From contig NZ_CP015039.1 of assembly GCF_002079305.1 (NCBI RefSeq), positions 889,501 through 953,500 on the forward strand: DNA of 64,000 nt, given 5' to 3'. Position numbers and translations under genes: made by a program. Shown here in pieces: positions 24,521 to 32,792 of the stretch. Source of the stretch: Rhodovulum sp. P5. GTDB taxonomy: Bacteria > Pseudomonadota > Alphaproteobacteria > Rhodobacterales > Rhodobacteraceae. Positions within the stretch are counted from its first letter, which is position 1. Each line of letters starts with the position of its first letter. The notes beneath the pieces are model-generated. The model was not told the DNA's origin. It saw nothing but the letters and a program-made list of their open reading frames with translations, and made no database searches.

Positions 24521-25357
24521 TCACTCCCCCCGATCCTTCAGGATCAGGCCGAACAGACGCCCCTTGACCGTCCAGCTGACGCCAAAGGCCCAAAGTGCCG
24601 CGGCCTCGCACCAGAAGGTCATGTTCCAGGCCGACCACCATTCGCCGGTAGAACCCAGCAACCGGGTCGCAAGACCGTTGATCCCCATCGTGGCCGCGGC
24701 CAGCAGGATCACCGTGCCCGATGCATAGTAGATCACGTTGCGCGTGGCCTTGACCCCGGTCAGCTTTTCGCCACCCGCCTTGGTCTGGCGCGACACGACC
24801 ACGCGCGGGAACACGCGGAAACTGTACCAGGCGAGGAACCCGAAAAGCACGCTGGCGCTGATATAGTGCACGTTGTCCACGCCCGGGAACAACTGGAACG
24901 TCGCGACCGCGCCGGCGGGGTCGACAGTCGTCCCCGGTGCGACCTGCCCCGGCAGTTCCAACACCGCGCGGGCAAGGAACGCGCCTTGGTCGACACAGCC
25001 ATGACCCGTGGTCGGAAACAGGGCAACACCCAAGGCCCCCAGCCCGGCCAGCGAGGCAAGCACGTTTTCCCAGATGTTCTGCCCCCGATAGGCGAACAGG
25101 AAGGTCGCGATAGAGGACAGCGACACCAACAGAACGATGCCGAGGAACGGTTCGTAGTAATAGTGGCTGATCGAGTCGCGGAAACAGATCCCGAATTGCC
25201 TGGGCGCCCAAAGCATCACCCAAGGCATCGCGAAAGCTACCAGTCCCACCAGCGTGGCAAGCACCCGCTGATTGATGGAGTAGTGTGGGCTTTCCGTGGG
25301 ATAGTAGCTGGGAGTCGGTTGATAGGTTTCGGTGGCCAGATTACGCAAGAGCGCCAT
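24521..25357 (-). CDS. Six-helix membrane protein of unknown function
   Basis: 278 residues with about six hydrophobic helices (near residues 32-50, 68-90, 98-115, 160-180, 208-228 and 240-262). A periplasmic loop of about 40 residues after helix three contains a TTGHGC motif. Conserved-looking aromatic and His residues (DSISHYYYEPF) are set at the end of the first loop. I do not recognise the family; DUF998/frag1-type small membrane proteins are a possibility. The GGGGAAGAT ribosome site supports ATG 25,357. It is divergent from fumC across a 95-base gap. Confidence 0.7.
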   Translation of the reverse strand: MALLRNLATETYQPTPSYYPTESPHYSINQRVLATLVGLVAFAMPWVMLWAPRQFGICFRDSISHYYYEPFLGIVLLVSLSSIATFLFAYRGQNIWENVLASLAGLGALGVALFPTTGHGCVDQGAFLARAVLELPGQVAPGTTVDPAGAVATFQLFPGVDNVHYISASVLFGFLAWYSFRVFPRVVVSRQTKAGGEKLTGVKATRNVIYYASGTVILLAAATMGINGLATRLLGSTGEWWSAWNMTFWCEAAALWAFGVSWTVKGRLFGLILKDRGE

Positions 25358-25452
25358 GACATCTTCCCCCTCAAGGTTGATCCGCGCGCAATTGTAAAGG
25401 TCGAAGGCCGCCAGTATAGCATGGGCGCGAACGAGGACAGAGAGGGAATTCG

Positions 25453-26847
25453 ATGACCGCCACCCGCACCGAGACCGACAGCTTCGGCCCGCTGGACGTG
25501 CCCGCCGACAAGTATTGGGGCGCCCAGACCCAGCGCAGCCTGATGAACTTTCCCATCGGCTGGGAACAACAGCCGGTCGCCATCGTGCGCGCGCTGGGGG
25601 TGATCAAGCAGGCCTGTGCCGAAGCGAACATGGCACTGGGAAACCTGGATGAAACCCGCGGCAAGGCCATCGTTCAGGCGGCCTCCGAGGTCGTGGCGGG
25701 CAAGTTCGACGACAACTTTCCGCTGGTCGTCTGGCAGACCGGATCGGGCACCCAGTCGAACATGAATGCCAACGAGGTGATCGCCAACCGCGCGATCGAG
25801 ATCCTGGGCGGCACCATCGGATCGAAGGACCCGGTACATCCCAACGACCACTGCAACATGGGCCAGTCGTCCAACGACACCTTCCCCACGGCGATGCATA
25901 TCGCCGCCGCGATGACGGCGCGCGATGTCCTGCTGCCGGGGCTGGAAAAGCTGGCCGCCGGGTTGGAGGCCAAGTCCGAGGAATTCAAGGACATCATCAA
26001 GATCGGCCGAACCCACACGCAAGACGCCACCCCCCTGACGCTGGGGCAGGAATTCTCCGGCTATGCCCATCAGATCCGGCAGGGGATCGCGCGGGTTCAG
26101 GCCGCCCTGCCCGGCATCTACGAACTGGCCCAGGGCGGCACCGCCGTCGGCACCGGGCTGAACACGAAAAAGGGCTGGGGAGAGTCGGTCGCCGCCAACA
26201 TGGCGCGCATCACCGGCCTGCCCTTCGTCACGGCCCCCAACAAGTTCGAGGCGCTGGCCGCCCATGATGCGATGGTGTTCATGTCGGGCGCTTTGGCGAC
26301 CGTGGCCGGGTCCTGCTACAAGATCGCGAACGACATCCGGTTCCTCGGCTCCGGCCCCCGGTCCGGGCTTGGCGAACTGATCCTGCCGGAAAACGAACCC
26401 GGGTCGTCCATCATGCCGGGCAAGGTGAACCCCACGCAGGCAGAGGCGATGACGCAAGTTGCGGCCCATGTCATGGGCAACGACGCCGCGATCAAGTTCG
26501 CCGGCAGCCAGGGCCATTTCGAACTGAACGTCTACAACCCGATGATGGCCTATAACCTGCTGCAGTCGATGCAATTGCTGGGCGATGTCGCCGACAGCTT
26601 CACCGAACGGATGCTGAACGGCATTCAGGCGAACGAGGCGCGCATCGAAAAGCTGATGACCGAGAGCCTGATGCTGGTCACGGCACTTGCGCCCACCATC
26701 GGCTATGACAACGCCACCAAGGTTGCCAAGACGGCCCACAAGAACGGCACGACGCTGAAGGAAGAGGCGATCAATCTGGGCTTCGTGGACGAGGCGACCT
26801 TTGACGCTGTGGTCCGCCCCGAGCAGATGATCGGCCCCAAGGACTGA
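25453..26847 (+). CDS. fumC: Class II fumarate hydratase
   Basis: 464 residues, normal for FumC. The TCA-cycle enzyme interconverts fumarate and malate. Seen: the [13 protein letters not shown]-terminal block, [14 protein letters not shown], and the catalytic signature loop [20 protein letters not shown], plus the residue-188-type His in [17 protein letters not shown]. As an oxygen-stable, iron-free enzyme it may be the housekeeping fumarase. The downstream DUF4169 and ribbon-helix-helix genes are commonly linked to fumC in alphaproteobacteria, but a surface-protein gene has come between them here. Confidence 0.97.
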   Translation: MTATRTETDSFGPLDVPADKYWGAQTQRSLMNFPIGWEQQPVAIVRALGVIKQACAEANMALGNLDETRGKAIVQAASEVVAGKFDDNFPLVVWQTGSGTQSNMNANEVIANRAIEILGGTIGSKDPVHPNDHCNMGQSSNDTFPTAMHIAAAMTARDVLLPGLEKLAAGLEAKSEEFKDIIKIGRTHTQDATPLTLGQEFSGYAHQIRQGIARVQAALPGIYELAQGGTAVGTGLNTKKGWGESVAANMARITGLPFVTAPNKFEALAAHDAMVFMSGALATVAGSCYKIANDIRFLGSGPRSGLGELILPENEPGSSIMPGKVNPTQAEAMTQVAAHVMGNDAAIKFAGSQGHFELNVYNPMMAYNLLQSMQLLGDVADSFTERMLNGIQANEARIEKLMTESLMLVTALAPTIGYDNATKVAKTAHKNGTTLKEEAINLGFVDEATFDAVVRPEQMIGPKD

Positions 26848-26875
26848 GCCGAAGCGCCCTGACGGCAAGGAACAA

Positions 26876-26900
26876 GCGATGCGCCCCCGCGGCGCATCGC
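26876..26900 (+). terminator. Terminator-like hairpin after fumC
   Basis: Perfect 10-bp stem GCGATGCGCC/GGCGCATCGC with a 5-base loop, 28 bases after the fumC stop. Only a weak T run follows, so it may stabilise the 3' end rather than terminate. Confidence 0.6.
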
Positions 26901-27016
26901 CATCAAACTTCCCCCATCACGCGTTAACCATGAGGCCCGGCATGCTTTGTCGGATCTGCGGCATTGTGGCAACTTCATGGCGTAATGTGCTTAGTTCAAC
27001 GGGGAGTTCCTCAACC

Positions 27017-27643
27017 ATGAAGACGATTGCTACGGCAGTTGCTGCCGCAATTTTCGCCACATCGGCAAGTGCCGCGACCCTTTCCCACGATGCCGACGAT
27101 TTCACCGGCACCAAGACGCCCGCCTTCGGCACGCTGGCCGATCCGGTCGCCACCTTCTTTATCGATCAGGGCGTCGACTACAGCTGGGGCAATGTCGAAG
27201 GCGTGTTCGCCGATGGCGCCGAGGGTGCCCTTTGCGGCATCAACGGCTCCAACTCCTGCGATCTGGTGACGGATGTCGACGGGCGTATCGTCGTGGCCGG
27301 GACCACGACCCAGGGCCTGACCAGTTCCATCATCGTCGAAGCCGGTTATGCCGCGGCGGGTTCGCTGACGCTGTCGGTCTTCGACGTGAACATGAACCTC
27401 ATCACTTCGGCGGTGAACGGTTCGCCTGCCGGCCCGAACGGCCGTCAGACCATGTCGATCGATCTCAGCGGCTCCAATGACATCGCCTTCTGGTCGGTTT
27501 CCGGCGCAGACTCCTATGGCGTCAACTACGTCGAAATCGGCACCCCGGTTTCGGTCGGTGCCGTGCCGCTGCCGGCCGGCCTGCCGCTGATCGCCACCGG
27601 CATGGCCGCGTTCGCCGTCGCGCGCCGCCGCAACAAGGCCTGA
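27017..27643 (+). CDS. VPLPA-CTERM sorting-domain protein
   Basis: 208 residues. A signal peptide (about 1-20, cut near ASA-AT), a beta-rich body, then the literal VPLPAGLPLIATGMAAFAVA followed by RRRNKA: the VPLPA-CTERM variant of the exosortase recognition signal, typical of Rhodobacterales. It should be processed at the membrane and displayed or released. The function of the body is unknown. The GGGGAG ribosome site and ATG 27,017 are used because an upstream in-frame ATG would bury the signal peptide. A good terminator follows. Confidence 0.85.
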   Translation: MKTIATAVAAAIFATSASAATLSHDADDFTGTKTPAFGTLADPVATFFIDQGVDYSWGNVEGVFADGAEGALCGINGSNSCDLVTDVDGRIVVAGTTTQGLTSSIIVEAGYAAAGSLTLSVFDVNMNLITSAVNGSPAGPNGRQTMSIDLSGSNDIAFWSVSGADSYGVNYVEIGTPVSVGAVPLPAGLPLIATGMAAFAVARRRNKA

Positions 27644-27702
27644 TCGCCAGCCGCCCCGGTCCGGCACCCTTGCACCGACCGGGGAAATGCGAAAACACTT
27701 GG

Positions 27703-27734
27703 CGCGTCCTTTCCGAAGGGCGCGTTATTCTTTT
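27703..27734 (+). terminator. Rho-independent terminator
   Basis: Stem CGCGTCCTT/AAGGGCGCG (9 bp with one G-U), loop TCCG, followed by TTATTCTTTT. It closes the VPLPA-CTERM gene. Confidence 0.85.
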
Positions 27735-27790
27735 CGGGCGTGGGATGGTTCACATCCGCGCATGTTTCAGGTGAAGGGACAGACGGACCG

Positions 27791-27973
27791 ATGACCGGCA
27801 AAGTCGTCAATCTGCGACAGGCACGCAAGGCAAGGCAACGGGCCGATCAGCGCGCCAAGGGCGACGAAAAGGCCGCGAAATTCGGCAGGACCAAGGCCCA
27901 GCGCGCAAAGGAAGAAGCCGACGCAATCCGCGCCCGCGACCATCTTGACGCCCACAAGCGCGAGGACGAATGA
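27791..27973 (+). CDS. DUF4169-type small basic protein
   Basis: 60 residues, MTGKVVNLRQARKARQRADQ at the start and Lys/Arg/Glu-rich throughout, a single charged helix with nucleic-acid- or protein-binding character. It matches DUF4169, whose defining N-terminus is 'VVNLRqaRKar'. The stop overlaps the next gene's ATG by four bases. Function is unknown; the pair DUF4169 plus ribbon-helix-helix gene is conserved near fumC in this bacterial class. Confidence 0.82.
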   Translation: MTGKVVNLRQARKARQRADQRAKGDEKAAKFGRTKAQRAKEEADAIRARDHLDAHKREDE

Positions 27974-28191
27974 GCGGACGGCCGGTCAAACGCTCACTGA
28001 CGCTGCGGGGGCACCGCACCTCGGTCTCTCTGGAAGACGAGTTCTGGGCGGCATTTCGCGAAATCGCCGCCAAGGAGGGCAAGCCGCTGAACGCACTGGC
28101 CGCCGAGATCGACGAGGCGCGGGGGCTTGAGATGGGGCTCGCCTCGGCGATCCGGCTATACGTATTGCGCCACTATCGCGGGCGGGATTAA
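27970..28191 (+). CDS. Ribbon-helix-helix domain protein
   Basis: 73 residues. The order strand (KRSLTLRGHRTSVSLED) then two helices (EFWAAFREIAAKEGKPLNAL and ASAIRLYVLRHY) fits the RHH DNA-binding fold, RHH_4 type. It likely binds operator DNA as a dimer; no target is known. It begins on the ATGA overlap with the DUF4169 gene and ends three bases before the convergent ccdA stop. Confidence 0.85.
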   Translation: MSGRPVKRSLTLRGHRTSVSLEDEFWAAFREIAAKEGKPLNALAAEIDEARGLEMGLASAIRLYVLRHYRGRD

Positions 28192-28194
28192 GGC

Positions 28195-28947
28195 TTACCC
28201 CAGCGCCGCAAGCCCCGGGAATGTCTCCAGCAACCAGTAGCTGAGCGCACTGAACGCGCCCGTCAGAAGCGCAAGCCCCACCGCGATCAGAAGTGCCCCC
28301 ATCGCCTTTTCGATCAGGCCCATATGCTTTTTCAAACGGTTCATCACGCCCATTGCCCGCTGGATGAAGAGCGCCGCCAGCAGGAACGGAATGCCAAGGC
28401 CGGCCGCATAGACCGCCAGAAGGATCGTCCCGCGGGCCACGTTGGCCTCGGACGCCGCAAGCGACAGGATCGCGCCAAGCTGCGGGCCGATGCAGGGCGT
28501 CCAGCCAAAGGCGAAGGCGAGGCCGAGGATGTAGGCGCCGAGGGCGGAACCGCCCCGATCGCCGGCGTCCAGCCGCGCCTCCCGATCCAGAATGCCGATC
28601 CGGAAAAGCCCGACGAAATGCAGGCCCAGCACGATCACGACCAACCCCGCGATCCGGCCGAAAAGCTCTTGGTTTTGCAGGAAGAACGCACCGAAAGCCG
28701 AGGCCGTGAAGCCAAGCAGCAGGAACACCGTCGACAGCCCCAGAACGAAGAACAGCGCCGAGATAACCGCCCGGCCGCGTGCGGCAACCCCCGATGTCAG
28801 ATCGCCCATGGATATACCGCCCATATAGGCAAGATAGGGCGGCACGATGGGCAACACACACGGGCTGAGAAAGCTGAGAAGACCGGCGGCCAGCGCCACC
28901 AGCATCGCCGGGATCAGCCCCGCATCGATCAGTTCTATTCCGAACAT
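28195..28947 (-). CDS. ccdA: CcdA family cytochrome c biogenesis/thiol transport protein
   Basis: 250 residues, about six membrane helices, with the two redox cysteines of the DsbD-beta/CcdA fold: LSPCVLPIVPPYLAYM (about residue 30) and WTPCIGPQLGAIL (about residue 150). It passes reducing equivalents across the membrane to periplasmic thiol oxidoreductases for haem attachment to apocytochrome c, or for envelope thiol homeostasis. No CcmG or other partner is adjacent. It lies downstream of rne on the same strand, separated by a 190-base gap with a strong hairpin. Confidence 0.92.
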   Translation of the reverse strand: MFGIELIDAGLIPAMLVALAAGLLSFLSPCVLPIVPPYLAYMGGISMGDLTSGVAARGRAVISALFFVLGLSTVFLLLGFTASAFGAFFLQNQELFGRIAGLVVIVLGLHFVGLFRIGILDREARLDAGDRGGSALGAYILGLAFAFGWTPCIGPQLGAILSLAASEANVARGTILLAVYAAGLGIPFLLAALFIQRAMGVMNRLKKHMGLIEKAMGALLIAVGLALLTGAFSALSYWLLETFPGLAALG

Positions 28948-29099
28948 GGCATTGTCCTTTCCCGCTGCGGCTTAGCCCAAGCCATCGCCGCCGTCACGCG
29001 CGCCACGCTCACAATACCGTGGACATGCCGACGCATGGCGAACCTGTCTGATCCGGATGGGGGATGTGTTTGGTCGGAGAGCACGGCGGCGATGCGGCA

Positions 29100-29127
29100 G
29101 GCCCGGCCCCGTCGAACGGGCCGGGCC
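29100..29127 (-). terminator. Strong GC hairpin after rne
   Basis: Perfect 10-bp stem GGCCCGGCCC/GGGCCGGGCC with an 8-base loop, 11 bases beyond the RNase E stop. No T tract follows on the minus strand; it may be a 3'-end stabiliser or a weak terminator. Confidence 0.6.
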
Positions 29128-29137
29128 AGTCATCGTG

Positions 29138-32100
29138 TTACCGGCCGAGCGACCACCAGCCGCGGCGCTTGGGCTTGTCGTCGTCGTCGCTCTCGGCCGT
29201 TTCTTCAACGGCAGGCTCCGGCGCGCTTGCGGCGAGCGGCACGGGGTCTGCAACCGCCTCGGGCACGGGTGTGTCCTGCGGCTCGGGCTGGATTTCGGGT
29301 TCTTCTTCCGCAACGGCGGGGGTCGGAGTGTCGTCGGCCACGGTCGGTTCATCGGGCACGGATACCGAGACCTCTTCGCTCGTCACGATTTCCAGAACCG
29401 GCCCCGGCGTTTCGACGGCGGCCTCTTCCACCACAGCCGCATCGGGTTCGGCCACTGCTTCCACGACGGCCGGTTCGCCCTGCTCCGCATCCTCGGCGGC
29501 GGCATCGCTGCCGGCGTCTTCCGCTGTGTCCTGCCCGCGCCGCGGCTTGCGGTTGCGAGACCGGCGGCTGCGGCTGCGTTTCGGCTTGGCGTCGGCCTCC
29601 CCATCGCTGCTCTCGGCCGCGTCGTCGCCGCCATCCTCGTCGCCGGAGTCGTCTGTGCCGTCCTCCGCGGACTCGTCAAAGCTATCGCCATCCGATGTCT
29701 GCGAAGACTTCTTCTTGCGACGGCGCCGGCGGCGCTTCTTCGGTTTTTCACCGTTGTCCTGCACCGGGGCTTCGGTCTCTTCCGTTTCCGGCTCGACCTC
29801 CTCCTCCTCAACCGTTTCGATCATGTCGGAGGTATCGACGGAAATCACCGGCGCGCTGACCTCAGGCACCGACCGAAGCGCCGTCTTGAACCGTTCGATG
29901 GAGAAATCGGGCGAGATCAGGAACGGATCGGCCTCTACCCGGACCGACAGGCCATACCGGGCCTCAATCTGGGCGACATGTTCGCGCTTCTGGTTCATCA
30001 GATAGTTGACGATGCCGATGGGCGCCTTGACCAGAACCTCGCGCGACCGGCCGCGGACGGCCTCTTCCTCGATCTGGCGCAGGATGACCAGCGCAAGGTT
30101 GTCGTCGGACCGGATCAGCCCGGTGCCGTGACAATGCGGGCAGGGTTGGGTCGTCGCCTCTATCATGCCGGGGCGCAGGCGCTGGCGGCTCATCTCCAAC
30201 AGGCCAAAGCCCGAGATGCGGCCAACCTGGATCCGCGCACGGTCGTTTTTCAGCTTGTCTTTCAGGCGCTTCTCGACCGCGGCGTTGTTCTTGCGCTCTT
30301 CCATGTCGATGAAGTCGATGACGATCAGACCCGCCAGGTCGCGCAGCCGCAACTGCCGGGCGACCTCATCTGCGGCCTCAAGGTTCGTCTTCAGCGCCGT
30401 TTCCTCGATCGAGCCTTCCTTCGTCGCCCGGCCAGAGTTCACGTCGATGGCGACCAGCGCCTCGGTCACGCCGATCACGATGTAGCCGCCCGATTTCAGC
30501 TGAACCGTCGGGTTGAACATCGAACTCAGGTAGCTTTCGACCTGATAGCGCGCGAGGAGCGGCAGCGGATCCTGATAGTGCCGCACATTCTTGGCATGGG
30601 ACGGCATGATCATCTTCATGAAGTCCTTGGCCACGCGATAGCCGCGTTCGCCCTCAACCAGAACCTCATCGATCTCGCGACTGTAAAGATCGCGGATCGA
30701 GCGTTTGATCAGGTCGCCTTCCTCGTAGATCGGGGCCGGCGCGATGGATTTCAGCGTCAGTTCGCGGATCTGCTCCCACAGGCGCTGAAGATACTCGTAA
30801 TCACGCTTGATTTCCGACTTGGTGCGCTGTGCGCCCGCGGTGCGGATGATCAGGCCGGCGCCTTCCGGCACATCCATTTCGGACGCGATCTGTTTGAGTT
30901 TCTTGCGATCTGTCGCGCTGGTGATCTTGCGACTGATGCCGCCCCCGCGGGCCGTGTTGGGCATCAGCACGCAATAGCGGCCGGCGAGCGACAGATAGGT
31001 CGTCAGCGCCGCACCCTTGTTGCCGCGCTCTTCCTTGACCACCTGCACCAGCATGATCTGCCGGACCTTGATGACCTCCTGGATCTTGTAGCGGCGCGGG
31101 CGGGGTTTGCGGGGCCGGATTTCTTCGGCCACGTCTTCCTCGGCGACGGACTCGATCTGGTTGTCGCGCAGGGCGTGGTCATCGTCGTCCCCGGCGGTGT
31201 CGTCCTCGTGGTCGTCGTCTGCACCGATGTCGTCGGCTGCATCTTCGGCGATCACGTCATCCTCGTCTTCGGACACCCGGGCGGATCGGGATGGCCGGCG
31301 GCTCCGGCGCGGCTTCGACGCCGTCGCGCCGGTTTCCGATGCTTCGTCCGGCGATACCAGCGCCGTCACCTGGTCGTCTTCTTCGTCGAGATCGACGACA
31401 TCCATGCCCGGGATGTCCAGCCCGGGTTCGCGGCTTGTCACGGGGTCATCGCTGCGCGCCGCGGCCGCCATCGTTCTGGGCGGAGTGTCGTCGTCTTCGC
31501 CACTCCCGGCTGCCTCTTCCGATGCCGGTTCGGCTGCCGTGTTTTCCTCAGCCGGGGCTTCTTCCACCTCAGCCGGGGCTTCGGCCGCGTCGGAAACCGT
31601 GTCAGGCGCCTCGGGGTCGGTGACAACTGCCTCGCCCTCGGGTGCCGATTCTTCATCCTGCGCGGGGACATCCGCGACGGGTTCACCGACCACTTCCGGG
31701 GGTTCCTGAACGGCCGGTACCGGATCGGCAGCCTCCGTCACCTCGGCAACGTCCGGCGTATCGGCGCTGGCCATATCGGCTTCGGCAACATCGGGGGCGG
31801 CAACGTCGTCACCTGTCGGCTCGACCGTCTGCTCCAAAGCCGCGTCGGTCGCGACCGCAACGGCGTCCTGCGTATCCTGTTCCGCACCCTCGGTCGCTAC
31901 ACTCTCGTCGGAGGGCGCCGGGGACGCGTCGGGCTGAGCATCGCTCGACCGGCCACGGCGCCGCCCGCGGCTGCGCCGCTTGGGCTTTTCCTTCTCAGCC
32001 GGATCATCCTCGTCGATCTCGGCCGCGTAGGCCCTTTCCTCGGCCAGCAGGGCCTCCCGGTCGGCGACCGGAATCTGGTAATAGTCGGGGTGGATTTCCG

Positions 32101-32314
32101 AAAAGGCCAGAAAGCCGTGCCGGTTGCCGCCATAATCGACGAACGCCGCCTGAAGCGAGGGTTCGACCCGCGTAACTTTTGCTAGATAGATGTTACCTGC
32201 AAGCTGACGCTTGTTGACGCTTTCAAAGTCAAACTCGTCAACCTTGTTTCCGTCCACCACCACGACGCGGGTCTCCTCCGCGTGGGTGGCGTCGATGAGC
32301 ATTTTCTTTGCCAT
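29138..32314 (-). CDS. rne: Ribonuclease E
   Basis: 1058 residues; the endonuclease that initiates mRNA decay and processes rRNA, 6S and tmRNA. The N-terminus MAKKMLIDATHAEETRVVVV leads into a split S1 domain: after about residue 104 an acidic Asp/Glu/Ala/Pro-rich insertion of about 300 residues interrupts S1 before KIQEVIKVRQIMLVQVVKE resumes. The catalytic DNase-I-like domain has AIDVNSGRATKEGS and VIDFIDMEERKN with the two metal aspartates, and the zinc link is CPHCHGTG (about residue 724). A long acidic and Arg-rich C-terminal scaffold (RRRRRRKKK) follows for RNA and degradosome partners. ATG 32,314 matches the family start. Confidence 0.97.
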   Translation of the reverse strand: MAKKMLIDATHAEETRVVVVDGNKVDEFDFESVNKRQLAGNIYLAKVTRVEPSLQAAFVDYGGNRHGFLAFSEIHPDYYQIPVADREALLAEERAYAAEIDEDDPAEKEKPKRRSRGRRRGRSSDAQPDASPAPSDESVATEGAEQDTQDAVAVATDAALEQTVEPTGDDVAAPDVAEADMASADTPDVAEVTEAADPVPAVQEPPEVVGEPVADVPAQDEESAPEGEAVVTDPEAPDTVSDAAEAPAEVEEAPAEENTAAEPASEEAAGSGEDDDTPPRTMAAAARSDDPVTSREPGLDIPGMDVVDLDEEDDQVTALVSPDEASETGATASKPRRSRRPSRSARVSEDEDDVIAEDAADDIGADDDHEDDTAGDDDDHALRDNQIESVAEEDVAEEIRPRKPRPRRYKIQEVIKVRQIMLVQVVKEERGNKGAALTTYLSLAGRYCVLMPNTARGGGISRKITSATDRKKLKQIASEMDVPEGAGLIIRTAGAQRTKSEIKRDYEYLQRLWEQIRELTLKSIAPAPIYEEGDLIKRSIRDLYSREIDEVLVEGERGYRVAKDFMKMIMPSHAKNVRHYQDPLPLLARYQVESYLSSMFNPTVQLKSGGYIVIGVTEALVAIDVNSGRATKEGSIEETALKTNLEAADEVARQLRLRDLAGLIVIDFIDMEERKNNAAVEKRLKDKLKNDRARIQVGRISGFGLLEMSRQRLRPGMIEATTQPCPHCHGTGLIRSDDNLALVILRQIEEEAVRGRSREVLVKAPIGIVNYLMNQKREHVAQIEARYGLSVRVEADPFLISPDFSIERFKTALRSVPEVSAPVISVDTSDMIETVEEEEVEPETEETEAPVQDNGEKPKKRRRRRRKKKSSQTSDGDSFDESAEDGTDDSGDEDGGDDAAESSDGEADAKPKRSRSRRSRNRKPRRGQDTAEDAGSDAAAEDAEQGEPAVVEAVAEPDAAVVEEAAVETPGPVLEIVTSEEVSVSVPDEPTVADDTPTPAVAEEEPEIQPEPQDTPVPEAVADPVPLAASAPEPAVEETAESDDDDKPKRRGWWSLGR

Positions 32315-32792
32315 TTTATCTCTTTGCACCACGGCACGACGCCGCGCCCCGGGGGGCGCAGGCGACATGGTGGTTGTCTTGTTGGGGCGCTGGCGCATAG
32401 CCGGTCGGCCCGGGCGGCGGCGCCTGGCCTGCCCTGTCCCTGCCTTACCTCAACCATGCGCTCCATCGCGGTTCTTCTCCGATGCCGCGCCGGGCGACAT
32501 CCTTTGGTTTATCCCGGCCATAGGTCTGCGCCGGGGATTCGGGTGGCCCCGTGGGCCTGTCGGTCTGTTTCATGCGGACAAAGGCAGGTAGGTCCTGCAC
32601 ACCGCGAAAAACAGCAAAACTCGAAAAGATCGGCGCCGCACAATCCAAAGCGACCACCGTCGTTCGACCTTAGCGGTAGAAGTCGGTTGAACACAATGCT
32701 TTTTTCCTTAAGGAAAGCTGTCTGCCGGACATTGAGTCGGCCTTCGACGCGCAAGCGGAACGCTGACCAACCGCTGCCTTCACGGCTGGCCA
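32315..32792 (-). promoter_or_regulatory. Long rne 5' leader and upstream region
   Basis: 478 bases between rne and the GGDEF-EAL gene without a supported gene. In other bacteria the rne leader folds and lets RNase E control its own mRNA; the GC-rich stretch next to the start (32,330-32,420) could do so here. A palindrome around 32,703-32,716 (TTTCCTTAAGGAAA on the plus strand) is the only sharp motif. I see no convincing -35/-10 pair. Confidence 0.4.

Noticed and set aside
29057..32185. A 1042-codon plus-strand frame
   Set aside because: It mirrors rne; repetitive acidic codons read backward give Arg/Gly/Leu-rich nonsense.
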